DNA of 64,000 nucleotides from Phytophthora colocasiae. Taxonomy: Eukaryota; Oomycota; Peronosporomycetes; Peronosporales; Peronosporaceae. Below the pieces are notes generated by a model. It worked only from the letters and a program-made list of their open reading frames with translations. It was not told where the DNA came from and searched no databases. The first letter of the stretch is position 1, and each line of letters starts with the position of its first letter. The stretch is taken from the NCBI GenBank assembly GCA_018806915.1, contig JAGKQI010000088.1:1116001-1180000 (forward strand), given 5' to 3'. Shown piece by piece: positions 43,081-53,013 of the stretch. Made by a program: the position numbers and the translations under genes.

Positions 43081-43469
43081 CCGTATTTGAGATCTCATAG
43101 TTCAGAGAGATCTCATAGTTCGCACCGTGTAATAGCCAATCAGCAACGTTGTTCAGTCCACATCAGCAATTGAGATCTCATAATTCGTAGCGTAAAAATA
43201 GGTCAAAACTCTCAAAAACAGGGCGCTCACTTCGAGAAAAGCACCATGGGGCCGCGGCCGGAAGGAAGGAAAGACGAGGACGACGGGCATCGGTAAAGCT
43301 CCTAAGTAATTCAAACGTGGTGCAGTATCGTACGAGCACAAACTACGAGTAATAGAGTTCCATGATGCAGTAGTTTTAGAGACGTGTCGGTACCTGTACG
43401 GCTCTTGTACATTTTACAACAATACAACTTCAAAAACCTGGGGTCTGAACTATGAGATCTCAAATACGG
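43081..43469. mobile_element. MITE 2, TA-flanked, 389 bp
   Basis: The ends are inverted copies of about 26 bp starting CCGTATTTGAGATCTCATAG. TA lies on both sides (43079-43080, 43470-43471). The terminal motif GAGATCTCATA recurs inside at 43107 and 43172. GCCAATCA is at 43135-43142, 54 bp from the left end, and CTCACTTC at 43226-43233. Thirteen bases after it an ATG in CACCATGG context opens a 16-codon frame. No transposase is encoded. Confidence 0.82.
43135..43233 (+). promoter_or_regulatory. CCAAT box and initiator-like motif inside MITE 2
   Basis: GCCAATCA at 43135-43142 and CTCACTTC at 43226-43233, 91 bp apart, nearly the same spacing as in MITE 1. Confidence 0.4.
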
Positions 43470-43471
43470 TA

Positions 43472-45160
43472 CCATTAGCGCCGACACTGCCAGTGCTGCC
43501 GATGCTGGATCGCTTCGTAGCCCGGTTTTGCGCTTGCTTGGTGCGCGCTTCAACCTATCATCACCTGCATAAATACATCTATGTTGTACGTGTGAATATC
43601 ATATAAAATTACAGGTATCTGTTCATTAGCCGAATTCGCCTTGCACATTGGCCGATAATCAATCTTTTCAAACGCTTTAGCCAGGGTGGCTTCAGGGCAG
43701 GTGCGCGTAGTCAGTTGCCGGCGGCAACTTGCCGCCGCAGTTGCTGCTACATGTACAATGTACAACAGCGGCCCGCAACATGTAGGAGAAAATGGACCAG
43801 CAAGACTAGCTGCAATCGTGCATGGCAAAAATAATGTCCGTGCACGCATTGCACAGGGGGGTTAAAATTTGCGCCACGCTCTGGTGAACAGCGAAATGCT
43901 CGCGTTGGATACTGAGTATCCAACGCTCGGTGATATCAATCACCCGAGCTACTAGCGTACCGCCTGCCAGGTGGCGCTGGCACGATATCCACAGCACGAC
44001 CGGCATGGTACCGGTGGTTTGTGCCGCCTGGCAAGGCCACGGTCGCCAGCCAGATCCAGCAGCGAACGAAGCCAGCACTTGCATCAAGCCTGATGCAGCG
44101 AGGCACGTCAGGGCGGAAATTTGTGCGCGTGCGATGGAGCTTGGCGCTCGCGCACTCTCTGGCCTTTGCTGTGCCAGGACGACCCTAGGCATGCCCGGGT
44201 TCGTTTACAGCGGCCGCAACCGCCGCGCTTCAAGTCGGATACAGGCGGTATTGAGGATACCGAGCGGCTAAGACGAGCCGCGAGCGAGAGTTTCGCCAAT
44301 CTTGGTGCAAATCGCAGGGCAAGCGCCGGCACTCATCCGCTCGAAAGCCAGCGGCGCACGTACTGTTGTATGCAGATGATCCGCGACTGGCGTGGCCGCT
44401 AACAGCTCGATACCCGCCGCGGCGGCGGCGCTAGCAGCGAGATCCGCACGCCAGCCAGCCTGGCCAAGGCGGCGCTTGTATTGCTTGCTGCTGCTCGAGT
44501 TGCCCCTAGGGCAGATGAGGCGCAGGTCGACCGGAGAGAACCGTTTTCTGGCCCCGCGGTCGCGGCAGCAGTATCTAGGTAGCGGCAACGGCCACCGCAG
44601 CATTCTGTAGCAGTAGTAGTAGTTGTAGCATTAGCATTGGCCGTGTTGGATCCTCAAGCGAGTCGCACGTGGCGATCGCGTGTTTTCTCGCATCCAATTC
44701 CGCCGCCGTCAGTATCACGACGGGCAGGGCTGCTCTCGCAAAGCTGATGCCAGGGCGGCGTCGGGCGGGCCCTGCTGTGCAACGCTAACCTTCTCTCCAC
44801 TATGGCGACATAGACGGGTCGCGGGAGATGGCGCGCGCGGAAACGCGGGTCAGGCGCAGAGCCGGGTCGGACTATCGGTCGCGTCAGTGGAATGCAGTCC
44901 CTCCCCTCACCTTCCCCTGCAATGGCGCCACTGCGGGCTCCCTCTTGGGCGCCGCTGGCGTCAAAGTCGAATCCGCTCCCCATTCCGCGATTGGGGGCTT
45001 CGCCGGGCCGTAGAGAGAGACTGGTACAGCGCCTCCCCTTTAGGTTCTTCTTCTTCTTCTTAGCAGCAGCAGCATACAGGCAATTGAGACTCCGAGCCGA
45101 TCGAGTCTCTTAGCAGCAGCACAACCAGCGACGACGGAGGCAGCAGCGCGCCGCGCGTCG
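43472..45160. other. GC-rich region without a recognised gene
   Basis: About 1.7 kb rich in CpG, open by chance in several frames on both strands. No domain, splice structure or repeat pair was recognised. A TTCTTC run near 45046-45060 and GCAGCAGCA runs lie just before the Kre9-like gene and may be part of its leader. Confidence 0.45.
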
Positions 45161-45991
45161 ATGACCCTCAAGTGCTGGAACGCCTCGTCGCCCCGGAAAG
45201 TGCCGGCCATCGATACGAGCGCCGGCGTCGAGTCTCTTCTCGCGGCCGCCGCCGGAAACCAGGCCAGCAACCACATGGGTCGCGGACGCGGCACGCCCAA
45301 GTCGGCGCGATGCCGCTCGCAGTCCAGCAACTGGGACAAGGACGCCGTAGACAACTCGGTCGAAAGCGAGGACGACCGCTTCGACGTCACGGCCGCGACC
45401 ATCCCGGCGCCGTCGCACCAGATCCACGCCATGCCCGCGCTCTGGGTCAGCGGTCGGAGGCGGCATAGCCGCGGCCGGTCCCGACGACGCACCGTCAGCG
45501 AGAACTACAACCACGGCAACCACAACAGCAGCGGCGCCACGTACAGCAACAATAGCACGCCCACAGGCTCCACGACGTCGTCGCTCAGCGCGACGCTGCC
45601 GAACGGACTTGCCGGTGGAGACCAGCAATTGCGCGAAGCGGCAGCAGCCGCCGCTGCCGGGGGTAATTTGAACCAGCGACTACGGATCACATCGCCTGAT
45701 GGCCCGCGGTTCGCCGGCTGGGTACGTGGCCAAGCCGCCGAGGTGCAGTGGGACGCTCTCGACCCGAGTGTGCAGTGCGTGCGGATCGACGTGTGCAACG
45801 TGGCGTGGACTGTGCCGACTACCATTGCGCACCGCGTGGCGAACGACGGCACCTTCCGCTGGCGCCGCGTGTATTGGGGCATGCCGATTGCCGAGGGCTA
45901 CTATGTGAATATTTACGACGTGACAGAGCAGAAGGACCCGAACGACCTGCAATTGTTGGCGCAGAGCGAGCGCTTCGCCGTCATCAAGTGA
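45161..45991 (+). CDS. Protein with C-terminal Kre9/KNH-like beta-sandwich domain (276 aa)
   Basis: The last 100 residues (about 173-276) fit the Kre9/Knh1-type fold seen in Ser/Thr-rich cell-surface proteins: an opening ITSPDGPRFAGW strand, then VRIDVCN, IAHRVANDGTFRWRRV and YYVNIYD. The N-terminal 170 residues are low-complexity, rich in Ser, Asn, Gly and Ala, with a basic patch (RRRHSRGRSRRR). Unlike Kre9 family members, no signal peptide is visible from this ATG, so either the protein is cytosolic or an upstream exon is missing. It is the only host-type gene inside the transposon island. Domain call is by pattern only. Confidence 0.65.
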   Translation: MTLKCWNASSPRKVPAIDTSAGVESLLAAAAGNQASNHMGRGRGTPKSARCRSQSSNWDKDAVDNSVESEDDRFDVTAATIPAPSHQIHAMPALWVSGRRRHSRGRSRRRTVSENYNHGNHNSSGATYSNNSTPTGSTTSSLSATLPNGLAGGDQQLREAAAAAAAGGNLNQRLRITSPDGPRFAGWVRGQAAEVQWDALDPSVQCVRIDVCNVAWTVPTTIAHRVANDGTFRWRRVYWGMPIAEGYYVNIYDVTEQKDPNDLQLLAQSERFAVIK

Positions 45992-47466
45992 GCGAGGACA
46001 GCAGCAGTAACAGCAACATCAGCGTAGTGACCCGGTTCTCTTCGGCGTGGCCAAGCGGCGAGTGTGCGTGGGGGCCACAGTCCGCTCTCCGACGGACCTG
46101 TGCGGTCAAATTCCAGGCGCACACACACACCCGCACCCGGCCACACCAGTTGCGGCTCGTAAAAGCCCGCGGAGAGGTATTTAATGAACCCAATGGCAAT
46201 GGATGAAGACTACATGTCGTGTTCGCCGTGCGGTAGAGCGTATAGCTAACAACCAACGTCGTGCTGCTTCGGCGGCAGCAAACAGTGCGGCCTAACCGAG
46301 TACAGTAGAGAGAGAAGAAGAAGAAGAAAAGCATACTGTAGAGACACCCCTGATAGTAGGTTAGACATCGAAGAACAGAAGAAATGCATCACCACCAGCA
46401 TTGCCTCTCAGCTTGTGCCCAGAACCCGCGTACGTGGGACTTCAAGGCTGTCCTTGTCAGTGCAACCATCGAATAAGATCCGCCCTGACAGGGCAAGGCA
46501 GCAGCCGCTGGACGTGAAGCTCCACAGGCTTCTTAGGCTTGTATCTACCCAACCTTTCGCCACGGGTCAGTCGCTTATCTTTGCTGTGCGCGCGCTGGAC
46601 GACCGGCCGTCGAAGTGGTGCCGGGCGGCTTGCACTGCTTGCGTGCTCTCTGGCGGGACTGCAAGAGCAAGCTGTAAAGCCTTGAAATGTAGCGGGCCGC
46701 TGGACCGTGCATACTGTGCAGCGGACATGGCCAATGGCCATCGGCCGAGGAGCTCCTGCATGAAGGTGGCCCGGCGATGCCGGCGCCGTTGCCAGCGTCA
46801 CTTGCCCTTCGGACCTGCTTTTAGCACTTCAATGCCGAGAAGCAGACGGGCTGCGCGCGTGCGGATCGCGCCGCGATGACCAGGACTTGCGCCGTCTGAC
46901 ACCAATGTGCATGTGCTGTGCAGTCTGCACAGCACATGCACATTGGTGCACTGCAGAGTCTGCAGTGCAGACCACCGCCGCCGCATCAAGTCCGGCAGCC
47001 TCTTCGCGCTCTATATGAAGGCGGACGTGAGTTGACTGCGCAGCGACCGCCAGGGCCAGGGCCGCTCGTACATGTGAACGCCGTGGCCGTCCAAGCTTGA
47101 CAGTCGGACACGTTGTCGATCGGCTGACGAAGGAAGACCTCGTGCTATTCATCTGATGCCGACAAGGAACCCGCCACGTGCTGCTTCTTTAAGCGTCGGT
47201 GAGCTGGACACGTCGGTAGCTTGGCGCTGCAGCAACTCTCGTCTCCGTCGCTGTAGTCGACGGTGGCCATCTCCATGACTATTCCTTTGTTGCCTCCCAG
47301 AGTCCGCTGATATCTCTCAGCTGCGATGTCGCGCCATAACAGGCCACAGCTCAGTAAACGCCATGGTGAACACCGTGACCAGATTTGAAGGCTTTCGTTG
47401 GATACACGACACGCACGCGTAACGGGTCTGTACTATCTATCGATGGCATCGCGTTTATTACTTCAG
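45992..47466. other. GC-rich region without a recognised gene, with palindromes
   Basis: About 1.5 kb. A CA run (CACACACAC) near 46121 and a pair of perfect palindromes at 46900-46969 are the only structures seen. Open frames on both strands look like chance in GC-rich DNA. Confidence 0.45.
46900..46969. repeat. Two adjoining perfect palindromes (23-bp and 11-bp arms)
   Basis: First palindrome: arms 46900-46922 and 46926-46948, exact inverse copies (core AATGTGCATGTGCTGTGCA), three-base centre GTC. Second: arms 46947-46957 and 46959-46969 (TGCACTGCAGA and its inverse) with a single central G. They overlap by two bases. Confidence 0.9.
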
Positions 47467-47468
47467 TA

Positions 47469-48002
47469 CCGTAATATCGGTGTCAAGTGTCCGCTTTTGT
47501 TAACTGTCACCCCCCTATTCTAGCCAATCACAGACCTGATAGCGCAACAGCCAAGTAGGATTTGCTCCGCTTTGTCAAGTGTCACCCCTCAGTATTTTTG
47601 AAGCCAGTCGCATAGTCCGAACAACCGAAGAGCAGAGAAGTGAACACTGTTCACCGAACAGGGGTGAAATGGTGGTGAGGAGACGGTTGGAAACCAAGGC
47701 TAAAGTCTGAGACTTTTGCATTCAAGGCTGCTGCGCTTTGCATGTATGAAACCTGCAGCATGCGCGTCGTTATTACCATGTCCTATTTTCTATCTCTGGT
47801 ATCTTTAATATTCCTAGTAATAAACTACCGGTGTCTTCACTTCTGCAGAGTACAATACAATGCTGGAGTTGGAAGTTGCATCGTTGTACGACTTGCAAAC
47901 AGCTGCGGCGGGTTTCTCTTATCTCTACACTGCACCTTGAGTTTATCCCTATCATTGGATTTGTTGGCACCAGGGGGGTGACACTTGACACCGATATTAC
48001 GG
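47469..48002. mobile_element. MITE 3, TA-flanked, 534 bp
   Basis: The ends are inverted copies starting CCGTAATATCGGTGTCAAG and running about 23-25 bp. TA lies on both sides (47467-47468, 48003-48004). The terminal motif GTCAAGTGTC recurs inside at 47574. GCCAATCA is at 47523-47530, 54 bp from the left end. The right end stands only a few bases from the stop codon of the minus-strand gene that ends at 48009. No transposase is encoded. Confidence 0.82.
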
Positions 48003-48008
48003 TATGGA

Positions 48009-50331
48009 TCAATTGGAGCACTCAGCAAACTGTTCCAATCGAGCTTCGACCAGCTGAACGAGGAAATGCCGTTGCGTATTGGTGAGTGAGAAGTGTTGGG
48101 CAAAGCGTTCAACTGCATCGCGAGGGTCCTCGTGGACGTTCAAATACAATTGGCGCGTCTCGGATGGCGACAAATGAATATCCAGACACAATTCCGCCTC
48201 ATTCTCATCCGTTTGACGAATCGCTTGTGCCGTCGGACGCAGACTTTTCATCACATGATCACGAGATCCAGTAGCAGCCGTGGTCGTGCGCTGTTTGTTC
48301 AGTTTGGAGGTCATTGTAGCTCGAATCTCCGTTGCAAACTGGAAAGGAAGCACAATAGTCCGTCCGTCTTTCGCTCTTTTGAACTGTGCGGGCTGTAGTC
48401 GCTGTTCTTTAAGCTGTTCGTCCAGTGCTTTCATCTCAGTAGCAGTGCGCATGGCGTTGATTTTCTTCTGGAAACCCACGGGTAGAGCGTTCCCTGCTAA
48501 CGCGACGTGAAGATTCTCGAGTCGCTCTTCGATTGTCAAACCGTTCACGTAGCTAGGGTGAACTCGACACTCTCGTTTTTCCTGCTCTTCCCGATGCGAT
48601 TTAGCTTCCAAGTACTTCTCCAACACATTATTTTGCCGTTGGAACGCGTCACTGTAGAGACGTTCAAACGTTGATATCGTAGCAGACGAAGCATTAGCAG
48701 AGTGACGAGCAAAGCGCATAGCTGTAGGCTCAGATGGCCTAGGATTAATGCGTGGGTGAAAAGTGCAACCTTCGAGTTCCTGTTTGGCCTTCTCTTCCCG
48801 AATATGCTCCATTTTCTCTTGCATTAAGCGCTCTCGTTCGCTTAGCACGTCCATATCGGGTGTGTTGGTGCCTCGGACGGGTTTTCCATGCATAGTATAG
48901 CGAACTCTCAGTCGTTGAGACTTCCCTCGCTTGTTCGCTTGACTCCCTTGAGACTTGGTTGTGGTCGATTGCTTCGACTCTTCTTTCAGTTGAGTATGTT
49001 TTCTTGCGTAGTAATTTGCTCGGTACAATCGGAGTAAAACTTGAGCTTCACGACCATGAAGTACCGAGTAATTGCCAGCTTTTTCCCCGATGATAACAGC
49101 GAAGAGCACTCGCTCCAGTACGGCCATTGCCAGTTTCGAGCCAATCACCCCGTCATCTCGCGTGAAAACTGTCCATGAATGCCACAACAAAGTCACTTGG
49201 TCTTCGTCCGTTTGGCCTTCCCACAGAGTGTTCAAGTCTGGAACAAAGCCGAAGTACAGCAGCGCGCAAGAAAATTGGATGAATGTCACGGACGAATTGC
49301 TGCTTGACTCGTCTTCGCTGTCCGACTGCTCTGCTTCTACTATTGAATCCATACAAAGCTGTACCAGTTCCTGGCGAATCCGAGTCTTCATCACGCGTAG
49401 CGATCGGTTGCTTATCTTCGGTCGATTCCGTTGAAACTCGAGGTCGCAATTATCTTCTTGTAGTCGCTCCTGCTCTCGCTTTCTCTGTTCGATTCCTCGC
49501 TGATAAAGCGATTCACAAGCTTTTGAGGCTACTGCGGCGGCTTCTCTCTTCCTTTGCTGGTGTCGTTGGCGCTTCCTCTTTGATCGTGAATCTCCCGAGT
49601 CACGGTTGGTTCGATGCTTTGCTAGCCGCAACAACCTTTCTTCAAACGACTCACTCCACATGCCGTTCTTGAGTAAAATGCGTTGCGAGCCCTTGGCGAT
49701 GAGGTTTGGAGTTGTTACACTCTCAGCTTCTTCTCGTTCATGTTCCTCTCGCTTCTGTTGTTGTTGGAGTTTTTGCGAACGACGAAGCGAGATATCCTTC
49801 TCCATTCGAGCAGTAAAGTTCCCCTCTGACTGCTCTCCGTTGTTTCTACTACTCTTGTTGATTTTTGGTCGAAAAGTAAGTTCACTATCCGCGGGATTGT
49901 ATACTTTACAGCGTTTCCGAAGCTTTGACGGTAGATACTGCCGGATTTGAACGCGAGGCTTTAATGCAGTCGTGGGAGTCGGTTTGGCGATTTTCATGGA
50001 CTCGCATCGCCTTGCTGGCATTTTTTCCGGATGAAACGTAGCCCACCCTTGCAATGGCGATTCTTTATCCTTTAGTTTGGGAGGTGGAAGAGCAGGAGGA
50101 TCAACTACGGGGTCGGGTGGAGCTGAGGGCTTTGTTTGCTCCTTCATCTGTGAGAAACAGATTGAAACTTAAACAGGTTCGGCATACTGCAGCATTACAG
50201 AAGTTTACCTGTGCTAGCAAAGGCAGCATGTGGATGACCTTGGCCCATTTCATCGTCAGAGTGTACGGTAGTGCACCAATCTTGTCGTCAAACGCTGTAA
50301 GAATGAGCTCCAGCCTATATCCCACCAACAT
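48009..50331 (-). CDS. Large charged protein with repeated FHP-type motifs (753 aa), function unknown
   Basis: Exons 50209-50331 and 48009-50147 with a 61-nt intron; the joined frame is open. The chain is rich in Lys, Arg, Glu and Gln. Segments LTFRPKINKSSR, CTFHPRINPRPSEP and CRVHPSYVNG repeat an (F/V)xP-type pattern often seen in protist flagellar or cytoskeletal proteins. A globular middle (about residues 310-430) includes FIQFSCALLYFGFVPDL and GSKLAMAVLERVLFAVI. I do not recognise a named family. The first exon could belong to the leader, in which case translation starts at 50147. A MITE stands directly behind the stop codon. The upstream gene on the same strand ends only 35 bp before this start. 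Confidence 0.72.
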
Positions 50332-50366
50332 TGCAATTAACTGAGATTGATTCGTATAGAGCTACA

Positions 50367-51234
50367 TTAACGGGCGTACCGTTCGTTGCGAGTAGGAGCA
50401 AAAGAGTTGACGAGATCCTCGTTGTTTAAGCTTTCTTCGAGACAGCAAATAGCTTCCACACAGGAATTTAGGTCTGGTTTACAGGAGAACCGAGGCAAGC
50501 AAAGGCTAGAGCAAATTTCTTCCGCATGAGGCACAAAATCCAGATGCAGCTAGCGTTTGAACGAATTTAGCAAGTGTGATGTAGCAGCAAAAAACAACAG
50601 AATTGCATACCTCGATCGCTTTCTTGTGGATCTGCTGCACCATTGCGAAGAATTCGCCTGGTAACTTGTCTTCGACACCTTCAACATCCTTAGATGACAA
50701 TGAATCTCCGCCTTGTACTTCCTCAGCTTCTTTTGTGTTCCCATTTCCTTGTGGCTTTTTGTCGAGTTTGGCTTGAGGTGAAGGCGTCGACAGCGATATC
50801 GCAGCGTCACCACCGTACATTTCCTCAAACAGGCTTACAAAATCAGCGTCCCCTTTAGTAGGACTGACAGAGCGTGATTGTCGACCGAGTTGCTCATGTT
50901 CCTCTAGTGCCATTAGAGCCCACTCAACCTCACACTCTTTACTAAGACTTGGCTCTGGGTTGTCAGCATGACTGGCAGGTTCTGATTTCGTCTGGGGAAA
51001 CAACTCATCCAGTAGTTCTTCATCAGAAATTGGTGCTTTCACCGTCTCGGTAGTATTAACAGTAATATGTTCATGAGCAGATAAAACGCCACTTGAAGTC
51101 TTCTCCGAGTCAGATCCGCCCATAAGCTGCAAAATATTTGCACTTTCTCCATCGGTGAAGCTCCAGTCTGGGTCATCGTCGAAATCCGAGCAATCGGAGC
51201 CAAAGTCCTGGAATTCCTCGTTACCCTCGTCCAT
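50367..51234 (-). CDS. Acidic hypothetical protein (268 aa, two exons)
   Basis: Exons 50611-51234 and 50367-50549. The 61-nt intron has GTATGC and CTAG borders, and the chosen acceptor keeps a long open frame to TAA at 50367. The start is the ATG at 51234 (M-D-E-G-N-E-E-F); codons further upstream spell a lysine-rich stretch but have no ATG. The first half is strongly acidic (DCSDFDDDPDWSF, DEELLDELFP) and Ser-rich; the end is Cys/Leu/Glu-rich (CVEAICCLEESLNNEDLVNSF). No domain was recognised. It may be a regulatory or scaffold protein. It is divergent to the K+ channel gene, and the shared region holds a CCAAT-type box at 51330-51337. Confidence 0.62.
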
Positions 51235-51329
51235 TTCCTCGTACAAATTGTGTTTCTTTTTCAACTTGTACGTTCGTTTTTTTTTTTGGCCCAAAGGTAC
51301 AAGTTGAAGTTGTGCTTTCTCTTCACAAT

Positions 51330-51337
51330 GATTGGCT
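51330..51337. promoter_or_regulatory. CCAAT-type box between divergent genes
   Basis: TGATTGGC on the plus strand, GCCAATCA on the minus strand, 96 bp upstream of the acidic-protein start and near the K+ channel start. Confidence 0.4.
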
Positions 51338-51351
51338 CTTAATTTCAGCGA

Positions 51352-52833
51352 ATGAGCTTAGCTTTCGTGGTCCACACTACTAACCAACCTCTCCCGTACG
51401 TGTCCGCCGGCTGGACGATGTTATCGCACCTGAAGGAGCTCAAGGCCGAGAAGAAGCGCGAGTCCAGCTACGGCCACGTTGACAGCTCCGTGGAGATGAG
51501 TCCAGGTGGTTTCGCGGAGACGCCCAGTAATTCTGAAGATATGGAGGCGGGGAAGACGCACCACCCCAACCCGGTGGAGTTGTCGGAATACGACCAAGAC
51601 GACGACGACGTGGACACAGAAGCGTCCACAGCCAAAATGGAGAGCGAGGGCTTGGCACACGACCTGCGGTTCCGTGTTAACGGTATTGTAGTAGACTCCG
51701 AGGTGAAAGGTGGCGCTCGGAACGGCTGGGAAGGGGTTTATGAAATCATGTTCAAAAGCTCCACACCCACGGGCCAGCGTGTGGCACTTGTGCTGCTGGT
51801 GATGGTGTCTATGAGTGTGGTGGTTGGTAAGTTATTAAGTTATTACTGTAGTTGGAGAGAGTGAGGACGACATCTGACTTTTTTGTGTGTAGCTGTGCTG
51901 GACAGTGTGGACGATATCCGGTATGTATTGCCTTGCGTGAGGTTTTGATTTGTTAGAGCATGAAGAGGCTGACAACTTTTATTGGTTTGATATAGAGAAG
52001 ATATTGGAGACTATATGTTGGCACTGGAAGCGTTTTTCACGGTGGTGTTCTCGGTGGAATATTTCCTGCGACTGGTGTCGTTGCGTAATCCAAGTGGGTT
52101 TGCCTTCAGCTTGATGGGCTTTGTTGACGTGTGTGCCTTGGTGCCATCGTATTTGGGCTTTATTTTACCGGATGCGAGACCGCTGCTGCACTTGGCAGTG
52201 CTACGTATCTTTCGAGTGATGCGTGTTTTCAGGCTGCTTCGACTGGCAAGATTCGTGGACGCAGGAGCTGCACTAACAGACAATATTCAGTCCAACAAGC
52301 GTCGTATTGCCGTATTCCTCGTAGCCTTGTTCACGATGATTCTTGTCATCGGATGCGCCATGTACCTGATCGAAGGCGACCGCCACGACTTCTCCAACAT
52401 CCCTATCAGTCTGTACTGGACGGTGGTGACCATGACTACGGTTGGATACGGCGACATCTCGCCACAGACTATCGTTGGTCGTATGCTGGCTACCGTTGTG
52501 ATGTTCGTGGGTTACGGCATTATCGCCTGCCCACTGGTGCTGAACCAGGCCGGATCGCAGGATATTTTGACTGAAGTCATCGAGTGTCCGCGCTGCTTCC
52601 GGCGACTACACCAGGACGACGCCAACTTCTGTCGTGTGTGTGGCACGTCACTTCGCCAGCCTCGCGCAAAGAGTATTAAGGCGCGTCGCGACCGTCGTCT
52701 CCGCCTTGCCAAACTGAGACTGCCGATTCCGGAGGATGGTCTTCCGTTGTCGACCACATCTACCGTGAGGTCCAACGTGCGTTTACTCTCCGAGGAACCT
52801 GACTCGACGCGGACAAACGGCCCAACCATGTAA
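51352..52833 (+). CDS. Voltage-gated K+ channel subunit with C-terminal zinc ribbon (446 aa)
   Basis: Exons 51352-51826, 51893-51920 (28 nt) and 51996-52833. After an acidic cytosolic N-terminus of about 115 residues come six membrane spans. S4 (about 237-254) has Arg at every third position (VLRIFRVMRVFRLLRLARF), so it is a voltage sensor. The pore loop has TMTTVGYGD (GYG about 318-320), the K+ selectivity filter. After S6 the tail carries CPRC and CRVC pairs (Cys about 365, 368, 380, 383) that form a typical zinc ribbon, then a basic segment. No T1, cyclic-nucleotide or ankyrin domain is seen. The second ATG at 51418 (MLSHLKELKAEKK) is an alternative start. The channel works at a membrane; which one is unknown. 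Confidence 0.9.
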
Positions 52834-53013
52834 GGAGTCGATGGTTTGTCATCTTGGTCAGGCTAGCAGCAGTCGACATGTAGGATACCCGCGCTCCGTA
52901 GAGCGTAATAGACAAATGTAAGCGTTTTTCTTTTGGAAACTTGTGTTCTTTTGAGAGGCTAGTAATAAGTTATGTACACCTTGAGGCGTGGTAGACTCTC
53001 ATCATCGGAGTAT

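Noticed and set aside
43472..47466. Many open frames on both strands around the Kre9-like gene
   Set aside because: High GC gives long chance frames; none has a domain, a coherent start or a splice pattern.
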